A stretch of DNA of 64,000 bases, taken from positions 62,001-126,000 of the forward strand of contig NZ_CAJGZK010000006.1 in NCBI RefSeq assembly GCF_904846215.1, written 5' to 3'. The DNA comes from Psychrobacter glacincola. Its GTDB lineage: Bacteria; Pseudomonadota; Gammaproteobacteria; Pseudomonadales; Moraxellaceae. Below the pieces are notes generated by a model that was given only the letters and a program-made list of their open reading frames with translations, was not told where the DNA came from and made no database searches. The translations under genes and the position numbers were made by a program. Numbering within the stretch: the first letter of the stretch is position 1; each line of letters starts with the position of its first letter. Below, one piece after another: positions 55,675-64,000 of this stretch.

Positions 55675-56775
55675 ATGACCACGAATAACCCTCAAAAAAA
55701 CAGCGACGATTTCAATAAAAACGCAGATAGTGCTCAAGATCATACTGCCCCTATCCTAAATCCAGAACCAGCATTGGCAGCGGCTGCACAAGCAGAACAA
55801 GACAAAACACAGACTACTAATGAAAGCTCTGATGCGCCACCAAAGATAAAAGTTAGTAACGTAAAAGAGGCGAGTGAGTTTGGTAAGGTTGCTGTGATTT
55901 ACGGTGGCAATAGTAATGAGCGGAGCGTCTCTTTAGACAGTGGCGCTGCTGTATTACAAGCGCTACAAAACCAAGGCGTTGATGCCACGCATTTTGATCC
56001 TAAGCATCAAGACATTACCGAGCTACGCCAGTATGACCGTGTATTTAACGTATTGCATGGTCGCGGCGGCGAAGATGGTTTGCTACAAGGCGTATTGCAG
56101 TGGTTTAATATTCCACAGACAGGTTCAGGCATTTTGGCATCGGCACTTGGCATGGATAAAGTACGTACCAAGCAATTGTGGCAAGGCTGCGGTTTATCGA
56201 CCGCGCCGTTCTCTATTCTTACGGCTGAAACCGACTGGCAGCAAGTGGTTAATATGCTAGGTCTACCACTTATTATCAAACCTGTTCATGAAGGATCTAG
56301 TATTGGCATGACCAAGGTGAATAACCTTGACGAGTTGCCTGCGGCGTATGCAACGGCGGTACAATGCGGAGATGTAGTGATGGCAGAGCGCTGGATCACG
56401 GGTCGTGAATTCACCATTGTTATCATCGATGACGAAGCGTATCCTGTTATTCGCCTAGAGCCTGCTGATATCACCAATTTTTATGATTTTGAAGCTAAGT
56501 ATAACCGTAACGACACCAGCTACTATATCCCTTGTGGTCTAAGCATTAGTGATGAAAAGCATCTGCAAGACTTAAGTTTATCAGCGTTTCGTGCTGTTGG
56601 GGCCACAGGTTGGGGACGTATTGATGCCATGCAAGATGAAGCTGGCAACTTTTGGTTACTTGAAATTAATACCGTGCCAGGTATGACCAGTCATAGCCTA
56701 GTGCCAATGGCAGCTAAAGCTCATGGCATGGATTTTGAGAGCTTGTGCTGGCATATCTTAGCGCAAACGGTATAA
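55675..56775 (+). CDS. ddl: D-alanine--D-alanine ligase with N-terminal extension
   Basis: The protein is 366 residues from ATG 55675, which has TTAGGA 9 nt upstream; an ATG at 55645 lacks a good site. The Ddl fold starts at about residue 70 (GKVAVIYGGNSNERSVSLDSG) and continues with GRGGEDGLLQG, KPVHEGSSIGMTKV and EINTVPGMTSHSLVP. The first 65-70 residues are Ala/Gln/Asn/Asp-rich and probably disordered; ordinary DdlB proteins begin within a few residues of the fold. It makes the D-Ala-D-Ala dipeptide for MurF. Confidence 0.93.
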   Translation: MTTNNPQKNSDDFNKNADSAQDHTAPILNPEPALAAAAQAEQDKTQTTNESSDAPPKIKVSNVKEASEFGKVAVIYGGNSNERSVSLDSGAAVLQALQNQGVDATHFDPKHQDITELRQYDRVFNVLHGRGGEDGLLQGVLQWFNIPQTGSGILASALGMDKVRTKQLWQGCGLSTAPFSILTAETDWQQVVNMLGLPLIIKPVHEGSSIGMTKVNNLDELPAAYATAVQCGDVVMAERWITGREFTIVIIDDEAYPVIRLEPADITNFYDFEAKYNRNDTSYYIPCGLSISDEKHLQDLSLSAFRAVGATGWGRIDAMQDEAGNFWLLEINTVPGMTSHSLVPMAAKAHGMDFESLCWHILAQTV

Positions 56776-57186
56776 GGCTCTATCAAATAGCCGTCTCTTA
56801 TCACTCGTAATGTATCGCTAGAGATGCTATACCACAGCTTCCTGTAAAATTGTGTAAATTCATTATGAGTAGTAGGGGTTAGGCTATTGTTTGAAGATAA
56901 AATGCGTTAATATTGTAACTATCTCGCGGTTTTGGTGATAATTATGCAACGCTTTGGTAAGTCATTCATTAAATAAGAGAAATGTTACATTTAAAGGCAA
57001 ATAAGTTCAGTTTATATCGCCTTTTAAAGTAGCAAATTGCTAGCATATCTATTAAATGAATTTTTACAAATACTAAAGTAATCAGTATATTTACATAAAT
57101 AAAAAACATCATCGATTTTACGTAAATATAAATCGAATGGACAAAATATATAGATTATATGGATAAATATAGGGACGAAGTTTAAT
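56776..57186. other. Gap between ddl and ftsQ
   Basis: These 411 bp of AT-rich sequence contain no gene, repeat element or terminator that I can support. In most dcw clusters ddl and ftsQ nearly touch, so a promoter for ftsQ-ftsA is likely here. Confidence 0.5.
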
Positions 57187-58014
57187 ATGGCTCAAACTGT
57201 CAATGACGTCGCTGACTTGATGAGTGATAAAACCCGTCATCCAAAATCAAACTTCCAAGTACCGACTGCGGTCAGGTATTTTTTTACCGTATTGGTGCTT
57301 GGATTGTTAGTGCTGATATTGCTAATGGGCGGTAAGGCTTTACGTGACGCACCTCCAGCAGCTATTCATGTCAATCATCAAGGATTGACGGGCGCCGAAT
57401 ATCGGGCGCTGCAATATGTCATGAATCAGCAGAGTGTGAGCAGCTTTTTTACCTCTGATTTGCAAGCGCTGCGAGATATCACCACTGGTTTGGCGTGGGT
57501 TGATCAGGTCAGTATCAGTCGTGACTGGCAAAAAGGTATTGTGGTTACGGTATTGCCTAAGCAAGCAGTGGCAAATTTTGGTACGGAGCGTTTAGTGGAT
57601 GCAACAGGCAATGTGTTTGTCCCTGCCGATAGCAGAGATTTAACGCAAGAGGAGTTTGCAACTTTGCAAGGCAATATGACTCAAGCGCCGGTCATTATGC
57701 AGCAGATGCAGCAAGTCAATGATTGGTATGCACCGCTTGGCTTGCAAGTTGCAGATATTATTTTGTCGCCAAGAATGACTTGGCTGATTCGTTTTGATAA
57801 CGGGTTGCGTATCATCGTTGATAATGAGAATACGGCGCAAAAGTTGCTGAATTTGAGTCAGCTGTTGGGTAATCAATTAAAAAACCGCCGTGATGAGATG
57901 CAATCGGTAGATCTTCGTTACAAAAATGGATTTACGATTACATGGAATATAGCATCGCCAAAAGATAATGAAATACCTCCAAACGAAAAACCCCAAAGTG
58001 ACATACCTCTATAA
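57187..58014 (+). CDS. ftsQ: Cell division protein FtsQ
   Basis: The 275-residue bitopic protein has a cytosolic N-terminus, one transmembrane segment at about residues 34-54, a POTRA-like region, and a FtsQ beta domain with VSISRDWQKGIVVTVLPKQAVANFG and the late SVDLRYKNGFTITW. It joins FtsB and FtsL in the divisome. ATG 57187 follows GGGACGA. It is 104-152 bp upstream of ftsA, depending on the ftsA start. Confidence 0.92.
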   Translation: MAQTVNDVADLMSDKTRHPKSNFQVPTAVRYFFTVLVLGLLVLILLMGGKALRDAPPAAIHVNHQGLTGAEYRALQYVMNQQSVSSFFTSDLQALRDITTGLAWVDQVSISRDWQKGIVVTVLPKQAVANFGTERLVDATGNVFVPADSRDLTQEEFATLQGNMTQAPVIMQQMQQVNDWYAPLGLQVADIILSPRMTWLIRFDNGLRIIVDNENTAQKLLNLSQLLGNQLKNRRDEMQSVDLRYKNGFTITWNIASPKDNEIPPNEKPQSDIPL

Positions 58015-58166
58015 GTAATATATAGAGTAGCCAACACGCTAAACTTGTCTACTTTATTTTTTATACAGAGTAAACATACGCTATTATCAGATGATAATAG
58101 ACTTATTTTAATGATTTAATGGAGACATCATTTGTTCTCCTGTTTAGCGATAATTTGTCTGGTACC

Positions 58167-59459
58167 ATGAAAAATACTGAAAATCTGGTTGTTGTCCATT
58201 TAAGTGCCACGGCAGTTTATGTCGTTATTGGTAGCGTTGTGTCTGCAAGAGACATCCGTATTATGGGTGTGGGACAAGTTAAAAACAGCGACTTTTATCA
58301 AGGTCAAATCAAGCACCGTGAACGTTTGCAAGGCGCTATCAAACAGGCTATTCAAGAAGCGGAAGATACCGCCAATTGCCGTGTGCATAGTCTATGGCTC
58401 ACGATGGCCACTCCTGAGCTATTGAGTAAAAATAGTGCTGGCAATGTCAGAGTAGAAGATGAGTTTGTCCGTGCTAAAGACATGGTCCAAGCGCTATCAA
58501 ACGCCAAGTCGCAAGATTTGTCATCTGAATATTATTTAATGCATTGTTGTCAGCAAGGTATTTATATCGATAACCAAGAGTTTATGGTTGATGATGCCAT
58601 TGACATGGTGGCACACAATATTACTGTGATGTATCACATGATGATGATGCCGGTTGCAGGTCGTCAGAATATCCAAAAACTATTGCAAAGCTGTGATGTT
58701 GGTATCGATCATATTGTGTTCGATGCGGTAACCAGTGCAGAATACAGCTTGATGAGCGAAGAGCGCCAACAAGGTGTTTGCTTGGTGGATATAGGTGCCA
58801 GTACCACGAGTATTTGTGTTTATAAAGAAAACAAGCTGATTTTTACCCATTGTATCGCAACGGGCAGTCATGAAGTGACGATGGATATTTCAGCTGATGT
58901 TGGTATCTCAATGATAGAGGCTGAAAAGCTGAAAAAATCGCATGGTACAGTGGATGTCAACAGTGTAGATCCAAGCTCATTTTTCTTGTTTAAACCTCAA
59001 GGTTCAGGCGATGAAATCAATATTGGTATCTACAACCTTGCTCGTATTATTGAAGCCCGTTACGTACAGATTTTCACTGAAGTGGTTCGTCAATTGCATG
59101 AAGCGGACTTATTAGGCTATATTGATAAGGGCATTGTGCTCACAGGCGGCGGCAGTGCGATTAAAGGCATGATACCATTTGCGAAAAAATTATTAAAAAT
59201 GCCGGTGGTATTGAGCAATACCCACCCTGCGATTAGTGCTTATAATCATTTTGATAATGATGAATCTTTTAAGCAGCTGAATCTTCAGGTTAATGATCGG
59301 GCTTATCAAACGGCATTTGGTACACTTTTATACAGTCAAAGCGAGCAGTTTCGCCGCAGTGAAAAAAGCGAGCCTGAAGCGATTCAAAAAAATCGCGTGA
59401 CGGGTGTTTTTCAAAGTGCTGGTCAACGTTTTGCCAGTGTACTAAAAAAGATATTATAA
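58167..59459 (+). CDS. ftsA: Cell division protein FtsA
   Basis: The actin-like protein is 430 residues from ATG 58167 (MKNTENLVVVHLSATAVYVVIG). An in-frame ATG at 58119 would add 16 residues of non-typical sequence; neither has a strong ribosome site. It contains the nucleotide-binding LVDIGASTTSICVY and LTGGGSAIKG, and ends with an amphipathic membrane-targeting helix (GQRFASVLKKIL). The N-terminal VHLSATAVYVVIGS departs from the usual VGLDIGTTKV pattern. It tethers FtsZ to the membrane. Confidence 0.93.
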   Translation: MKNTENLVVVHLSATAVYVVIGSVVSARDIRIMGVGQVKNSDFYQGQIKHRERLQGAIKQAIQEAEDTANCRVHSLWLTMATPELLSKNSAGNVRVEDEFVRAKDMVQALSNAKSQDLSSEYYLMHCCQQGIYIDNQEFMVDDAIDMVAHNITVMYHMMMMPVAGRQNIQKLLQSCDVGIDHIVFDAVTSAEYSLMSEERQQGVCLVDIGASTTSICVYKENKLIFTHCIATGSHEVTMDISADVGISMIEAEKLKKSHGTVDVNSVDPSSFFLFKPQGSGDEINIGIYNLARIIEARYVQIFTEVVRQLHEADLLGYIDKGIVLTGGGSAIKGMIPFAKKLLKMPVVLSNTHPAISAYNHFDNDESFKQLNLQVNDRAYQTAFGTLLYSQSEQFRRSEKSEPEAIQKNRVTGVFQSAGQRFASVLKKIL

Positions 59460-59721
59460 TCGCCCTATAATCCTGCTGATAACCTACTTACCGCGATCAG
59501 ATAGAGTTTTGTCAGCAAGACCAAGCAACAATATGAACAGCAATACCCTGTATAATAACGGCATATCTTGGTTAAGCGTTACTATTTAGTTAAGCATTAC
59601 TATTTAAGCCATTGCTCTGTTTTATTCAAATACATTTATATATAGTAAGTCGATAGCGTGCCATATGCGTGTGTTACCACGTATCGACCATCACGCTATC
59701 TGCAACTGGAGAAACTTTTTT

Positions 59722-60918
59722 ATGTCAAAATACACCATGCCAGATGATAATCAGCTTCAAAATAATGGCCAGGCAAGCTTCACTGTATTCGGTGTAGGCG
59801 GCGGCGGCGGTAATGCAGTTGAACATATGGTACAGCAAGGGATTAGAGGTGTAACGTTCGTCTGTGCGAATACGGACAAACAGGCGCTTGATCGTTTGAC
59901 TGCCCCTCATAAACTGCAACTTGGCGCAAAAACCAATCGTGGTCTTGGCGCAGGGGCGAATCCGGAAGTGGGTCGCGAAGCAGCAGAAAGCGACGAAGAA
60001 GCGATTCGTGCACTGCTTGAGCACTCAGATATGGTCTTTATCACTGCCGGAATGGGCGGAGGTACGGGTACGGGTGCTGCACCAGTGGTAGCGCGTATTG
60101 CTAAAGAGATGGAAGTATTGACCGTTGCTGTAGTCACCACGCCGTTTAAGTTTGAAGGCGGCAAACGTATCAAGGCTGCCAAAGCGGGCATCGAGCAGCT
60201 GACCAATTTTGTTGACTCTATTATCACGATTCCAAATGATAAGCTGATGAGTGTCTACGGCAACATCTCTATGCAAGATGCGTTCAAAAAAGCAGATGAC
60301 GTGCTATTGCATGCGGTTCAAGGTATTGCAGAGACAATCGCTAGCGAAGGTATGATCAACATTGACTTTAACGATATCCGTACAGCCATGACCGCTAAGG
60401 GTCATGCTATGATGGGTATCGGTCGTGCCAGCGGTGATGATCGTGCGCGTCAAGCGACTGAAAAGGCCATCAGATCGCCATTACTTGATGATTTACGTCT
60501 AGAGAATGCCAAAGGCTTGCTCGTCAACGTGATATCGTCTGAATCGTTATCCCTAGATGAGATGAGCAAAATCAGTGTCATCGTCGAAGAAATTACTGAT
60601 ATCGATGAAGCGCATATCTTCTATGGCTCAGTGATTGATGAAAAAATGGGTGATGATTTGCATGTGACGGTTATTGCAACAGGTTTGACCCTGGATGAAA
60701 ATGCCGGTGAAGAGCCTGAAGTAATTGAGCAGCCTGTGCCTTCTGTAAACAGCACACAACCTGTTGACCCAAATTTGCATACCAGTGCATTAAACAGTCA
60801 AAAACAGTCTCAAGCTCAGTATCAAGAAAATCCGATTCGCTCGAATACGGTCCCTGAACAGACCAAAACCAAGACCAATAGTATTCAAGATTATCTAAAG
60901 CGTCAGCAGAATAAATAG
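59722..60918 (+). CDS. ftsZ: Cell division protein FtsZ
   Basis: The tubulin-like GTPase is 398 residues from ATG 59722, which has TGGAGAAAC upstream; the frame is open to 59665. It shows VFGVGGGGGNAVEHM, CANTDKQAL, the signature GGGTGTGAAPVVA and the T7-loop IDFNDIRTAM. A variable linker rich in Gln/Ser/Asn follows, and the C-terminal peptide IQDYLKRQQNK is a relaxed version of the usual IPAFLRRQ that binds FtsA/ZipA. It is separated from ftsA by 262 bp, so an own promoter is likely. Confidence 0.96.
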   Translation: MSKYTMPDDNQLQNNGQASFTVFGVGGGGGNAVEHMVQQGIRGVTFVCANTDKQALDRLTAPHKLQLGAKTNRGLGAGANPEVGREAAESDEEAIRALLEHSDMVFITAGMGGGTGTGAAPVVARIAKEMEVLTVAVVTTPFKFEGGKRIKAAKAGIEQLTNFVDSIITIPNDKLMSVYGNISMQDAFKKADDVLLHAVQGIAETIASEGMINIDFNDIRTAMTAKGHAMMGIGRASGDDRARQATEKAIRSPLLDDLRLENAKGLLVNVISSESLSLDEMSKISVIVEEITDIDEAHIFYGSVIDEKMGDDLHVTVIATGLTLDENAGEEPEVIEQPVPSVNSTQPVDPNLHTSALNSQKQSQAQYQENPIRSNTVPEQTKTKTNSIQDYLKRQQNK

Positions 60919-60944
60919 ATATCATGCGTCTAAATATTGCTCAT

Positions 60945-60978
60945 TAAAAAAGTCAGCGCTTAAACGCTGGCTTTTTTG
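60945..60978 (+). terminator. Rho-independent terminator after ftsZ
   Basis: The stem AAAAAGTCAGCG / CGCTGGCTTTTT with one T-G pair has a short loop and a T-run. It separates ftsZ from lpxC. Confidence 0.88.
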
Positions 60979-61016
60979 TGCCTATTGATAACATCTGCTA
61001 TTGACCAACTGGCTTA

Positions 61017-61154
61017 TATAGTCAGTGAAAAGTAATATCAATACATCACGTACTGCTGGTATCAATTTATCCTTCTTGCTGTGCCTACGCAGACAGAGGA
61101 TGCAAAAAATTTATACCAGCAGTACCGTAGCGTCTTTAGAATATTTTGACTATA
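61017..61154 (-). repeat. Dispersed hairpin element copy 13 (subfamily A), only copy in the last 25 kb
   Basis: It begins TATAGTCAGTGAAAAG on + and ends ATTTTGACTATA. The - strand core is GCATCCTCTGTCTGCGTAGG then CACAGCAAG, with one change in the conserved GCAGCC. It is followed directly by two copies of a 17-bp unit starting TATAGTCACTCCTAT (61155-61188). Confidence 0.85.
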
Positions 61155-61188
61155 TATAGTCACTCCTATTATATAGTCACTCCTATTT
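61155..61188. repeat. 17-bp tandem duplication beside element copy 13
   Basis: The unit TATAGTCACTCCTATTA is present twice in direct repeat (last bases of the second copy differ). Each unit begins with the same TATAGTCA as the element ends. Confidence 0.7.
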
Positions 61189-61429
61189 ATCAGAAAATGC
61201 TCGCTCAAAATATTGATCTATAAACTATTTTTAGAGGTTGAAAACTTTTAGAGCTCAGTATTTTATAGCAATCTATCAGTTATTTCGACTACACAGTCAC
61301 CGATAACAATACCTTGATAAGTGTTATCAATCAAAGAGATAGGTAAATTAACGCTTTTTATCGCTAGCGAACAGGGTTCGGGTAATGCTACACTATGGCA
61401 ATTGTAACAAAATATGTGAGAAGACAGCC

Positions 61430-62347
61430 ATGAACCAACGAACCATAAAAACAGCAATTGCCGTTACAGGTACTGGTCTTCATAGTGGTCAACCTGTTGA
61501 TTTAGAGTTTCATCCGCAGCCTATTGATACTGGAATCCTCTTTGAGCGTTCTGATATTGCTGGCAGCACACCCATCCCTGCCAGTGCGTTTTTGGTACAA
61601 GATACCATGATGTCATCCAATTTGGTGTTCGGTGGTACCCGTGTCGGTACGGTTGAGCATCTGCTCAGTGCGATAGCGGGACTTGGCGTTGATAATCTAT
61701 TAATTCGTGTATCAGCATCAGAGATACCTATCATGGATGGCAGTGCTGCACCTTTTGTAGGGCTGTTACTACAAGCAGGTTTTTGCGAACAGGATGCTTT
61801 AAAGAAGTTCATCAGAATTGCACGTACTGTGCGTGTTAAAGTTGATGATAAATGGGCAGAGTTACGTCCTTATGATGGCTTTGAGCTTAATTTTGAGATT
61901 GATTTTGACCATCCTGCCATTGATAAAAATTTCCAGCATGCTCAATTGCAATTTTCAACTCAAAACTTCATTGAACAATTGAGCTCAGCACGTACTTTTG
62001 GCTTTTTACGTGATATTGAAGCTATGCGTCAGAACAATTTGGCATTAGGCGGTAGTATGGACAATGCAATTGTCATTGATGAAGCCAATATTTTGAATGA
62101 AGAAGGTCTACGCTTTAATGACGAATTTGTTCGTCATAAAATTTTAGATGCGCTTGGTGATCTATATCTCATTGGCTATCCGATTTTGGGTCGTTTTAAT
62201 GCCTATAAATCTGGTCACGCTTTAAACAATTTAGTGGTGCGTGAGATTTTATCTGACCATAATAACTTTGAAATTGTAACTTTTGATGACAATGTAACGT
62301 GTCCTATCGAATATTTACCTTTGACTGCTATAACTGTCGAAGGATGA
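61430..62347 (+). CDS. lpxC: UDP-3-O-acyl-N-acetylglucosamine deacetylase LpxC
   Basis: The protein is 305 residues from ATG 61430 (MNQRTIKTAIAVTGTGLHSG); the frame is open to 61385 but the extension is not typical. Zinc-site motifs are visible: GTVEHLLSAI (His) and FVRHKILDALGDLYLIG (His and Asp), plus GHALNNLVVREIL with the catalytic His. It catalyses the committed step of lipid A synthesis. Its place right after ftsZ is the standard end of the dcw cluster. It ends near a bidirectional terminator. Confidence 0.96.
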   Translation: MNQRTIKTAIAVTGTGLHSGQPVDLEFHPQPIDTGILFERSDIAGSTPIPASAFLVQDTMMSSNLVFGGTRVGTVEHLLSAIAGLGVDNLLIRVSASEIPIMDGSAAPFVGLLLQAGFCEQDALKKFIRIARTVRVKVDDKWAELRPYDGFELNFEIDFDHPAIDKNFQHAQLQFSTQNFIEQLSSARTFGFLRDIEAMRQNNLALGGSMDNAIVIDEANILNEEGLRFNDEFVRHKILDALGDLYLIGYPILGRFNAYKSGHALNNLVVREILSDHNNFEIVTFDDNVTCPIEYLPLTAITVEG

Positions 62348-62503
62348 ATACAGGAATATACACGAAGTATCGAAACATTTACGCAATATTACATAAAATG
62401 GTTATAGATAGGATAAATTAGTATTTATATAAGTGGATATATCGTTCTTTATATTATAATAAATTGCCTGTATAGTAGATGAAATAAAAGCTGTAGCGAA
62501 TAG

Positions 62504-62562
62504 AAAAATCATCTGTTAGTGATGTTCACAATGTGAATGACACTAACAGATGATTTTTTTTA
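62504..62562. terminator. Bidirectional terminator between lpxC and dciA
   Basis: A perfect 18-bp stem from AAAAATCATCTG to CAGATGATTTTT, with a 19-nt loop that itself contains TTCACA / TGTGAA, carries T-runs on both strands. It separates convergent genes. Confidence 0.92.
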
Positions 62563-62645
62563 TTTTTAAAATTACAAAAACCCAGCCTTAAACGGATCAT
62601 TTACTGTATTAATTTACATAACTTTACATTGTATAAGGCGGATTT

Positions 62646-63161
62646 TTAGGAATTGACGAGACGTAATAGGGCCTTTTTGAGGTTTTCATCAGTGGTGACA
62701 TGCTCTGCTGCCTGTGATATAGTCCGCTTTGTGTTTTGGCTAAGAGCCTGATTTTCATGGGCTTTAACGGACATTGAGCGTGATGCTGACAAGGCTGATG
62801 GTGATTTAGAATAATGATTATCAGCAGATTTATTGGCTACGACGACGCGAATTTGCTTGAGTTGTTTAAATGTAATTGACTGCTCTGTTAATACCTGCAA
62901 ATACGCGCTTTGTAGATAGCGAATATGATTGGCGGCGGTTACCGACTCGACACTGAGTGTCAATTGCTCAGACGTTAAGCCTACGACCCAGCAGCTATTG
63001 AGGATTTCCTCAGGTAGACAATCTACCAAAAGCGCTTTTATTTCAGTGGTCGCTTGCACATATAAACGCATACTATCAGATAGGCTTTGAGGTAGCGCAC
63101 TACCAGCAAACGCTTGATGATCGATGAGAGTGGCAAGGCGGTTAGGGTTTTTTTTGGACAT
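62646..63161 (-). CDS. dciA: DciA-type replication helicase loader (DUF721)
   Basis: The 171-residue protein has a DUF721-like domain in residues 25-110 (LPEEILNSCWVVGLTSEQLTL, TAANHIRYLQSAYL) and a disordered Ser/Lys-rich C-terminus with a terminal helix. DciA helps load DnaB at the origin in bacteria that lack DnaC. It commonly lies near lpxC and secA, as here. No strong ribosome site precedes ATG 63161. Confidence 0.83.
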   Translation of the reverse strand: MSKKNPNRLATLIDHQAFAGSALPQSLSDSMRLYVQATTEIKALLVDCLPEEILNSCWVVGLTSEQLTLSVESVTAANHIRYLQSAYLQVLTEQSITFKQLKQIRVVVANKSADNHYSKSPSALSASRSMSVKAHENQALSQNTKRTISQAAEHVTTDENLKKALLRLVNS

Positions 63162-63428
63162 CGTGCTGACTCATCTAATAGGTGAAAAATCGATATTCAT
63201 AACAAACAGGCTCCAAACGCTCATTTTCAAAGCAAGGTATGACGTAGCAAACGATTTATATAGTAGATGATTAAGCTGCTAATGATATCAGCATCAGCTA
63301 CTTAAGAAGTAAAAGAGCGATTGTACTAAAGATTTTATCATGTTTATTTCATGATTATATTCTCTAAACTAATTCATGCTTTGTCACGGATGATGAGCAA
63401 TTCTGTTTTCACAATAGGTAGTAAATTT

Positions 63429-64000
63429 ATGAAACAAGCTTTATTAATTTTATCAGTATTGGGAATGGGCGTAGCACAAACAAGTGGCGCTGCCGAAACA
63501 ACCTTTCAATCAAATAATACCTTGAGTCATACCATCACCAATATCACTACTTCTGCGAATTACGGTTCGAGTCGTAACATTTACAGCACCAACAGCGGTG
63601 CATATGTTTCTAGCAATGATGAAATCAGCCAAGCCATCGACAATTTAAGCGCGCATGCAAAACAAAAAGAATATCAGCTTGCTTCGCTAACCAATCGTTT
63701 GTCTTATGAGCAGCGTCAGCAGAAAGTAAGTTCAGTGCCAGATCGTTATTCGGCGCCTGCTATTGCAGCAGCGAATGCTTCACGAGTTGCTTTATCTAGT
63801 AGTACAGGCTATTGCGCTCGTTATGTCCGTAAAGCGTTACAATCAGCGGGCTACGAATTTACCCCTAATCCTTCAGCGTATCAATATGCCTCTCGCGGCA
63901 CCCTGTCACAAGCAGGCTTTAGCAAAATTAGTAATAATATGCAGCCACAGGTTGGTGACGTGGTTGTTTATGATCGTAGCTCAAACCGCCCTCATGGTCA
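63429..64000 (+). CDS. Secreted CHAP-type cysteine peptidase or amidase, 3' truncated
   Basis: The frame runs from ATG 63429 to the window edge without a stop (190 codons visible). A signal peptide (MKQALLILSVLGMGVAQTSGA) is followed by a Ser/Asn-rich stretch with a short helical region. A CHAP/NlpC-like domain then starts with STGYCARYVRKALQSAGY (catalytic Cys) and continues to QVGDVVVYDRSSNRPHG (catalytic His at the edge). It is probably a peptidoglycan hydrolase in the periplasm or secreted. The remainder lies outside the window, so domain count and exact family are open. Confidence 0.82.
   Translation, partial: MKQALLILSVLGMGVAQTSGAAETTFQSNNTLSHTITNITTSANYGSSRNIYSTNSGAYVSSNDEISQAIDNLSAHAKQKEYQLASLTNRLSYEQRQQKVSSVPDRYSAPAIAAANASRVALSSSTGYCARYVRKALQSAGYEFTPNPSAYQYASRGTLSQAGFSKISNNMQPQVGDVVVYDRSSNRPHG

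Noticed and set aside
6263..61154. Idea that the dispersed elements are a CRISPR array or only rho-independent terminators
   Set aside because: Copies are scattered singly over 55 kb with variable arms and lack spacers, and several lie downstream of separate good terminators or at gene starts, so neither explanation fits the family.

Overview
The window looks like chromosome of a gamma-proteobacterium of the Moraxellaceae, most likely Psychrobacter. This rests on gene content and protein style (murG-murC-ddl-ftsQ-ftsA-ftsZ-lpxC cluster, OxyR/AhpC/AhpF set, PnuC/NadR, BigR-type persulfide genes, small Moraxellaceae-type proteins), not on any database search. It contains no transposase, phage gene, CRISPR array or rRNA operon. 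One tRNA (Gly-GCC) is present. Both edges cut genes: a di-haem oxidoreductase on the left and a secreted CHAP-type hydrolase on the right.

Layout. 1-4.9 kb: a probable iron-linked periplasmic set (di-haem oxidoreductase, imelysin-like lipoprotein, DUF1513 protein) followed by a YgjP-type metallopeptidase. 5-6.3 kb: a methyltransferase and an HD hydrolase that converge and overlap. 6.5-10.7 kb: peroxide defence (oxyR, ahpC, ahpF). 10.8-11.5 kb: a glutathione S-transferase gene that appears frameshifted at its start. 11.7-16.8 kb: sulfur handling (two DUF442 sulfurtransferase-like proteins, a SulP transporter, a BigR/SqrR-like ArsR regulator, a persulfide dioxygenase, thioredoxin 2). 17-25.3 kb: mixed housekeeping and small proteins, tRNA-Gly, an HdhA-like dehydrogenase, pnuC-nadR, pspC. 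25.9-29.1 kb: glyQS. 29.2-31.5 kb: zapA, a coiled-coil protein and a UPF0149 protein. 31.9-45.7 kb: deaminase, argE, miaB, lytic transglycosylase, an inactive-looking RNase T2 homologue, mdh, ribF, a GNAT enzyme, a lipoprotein and murJ. 45.9-52.7 kb: ampD, an Lnb/DUF4105 outer-membrane protein, an epimerase, an orphan protein, pyrE and gshB. 53-62.3 kb: the division and cell-wall cluster. 62.6-64 kb: dciA and the CHAP gene.

The most striking non-gene structure is a family of 13 dispersed elements of about 128-148 bp. They are bounded by TATAGTYA...TGACTATA-like ends and share a core (GCAGCCTCTG...CAGCAAGCAAG) between long complementary arms. The arms differ between subfamilies but stay complementary within each copy. 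Twelve lie between 6.2 and 38.6 kb and one at 61 kb; all are intergenic. They look like MITE-type elements with a TA target. In two places the terminal TATA of an element supplies the A of the start codon of the next gene (the HD hydrolase and the SulP transporter), so the element has become that gene's 5' leader and, for SulP, carries its ribosome binding site.

Functional themes: peroxide and persulfide/thiol defence, peptidoglycan synthesis and turnover (murG, murC, ddl, murJ, ampD, lytic transglycosylase, CHAP protein), and cell division (ftsQAZ, zapA). Function calls come from recognised motifs and family resemblance read by eye; no alignment was run.
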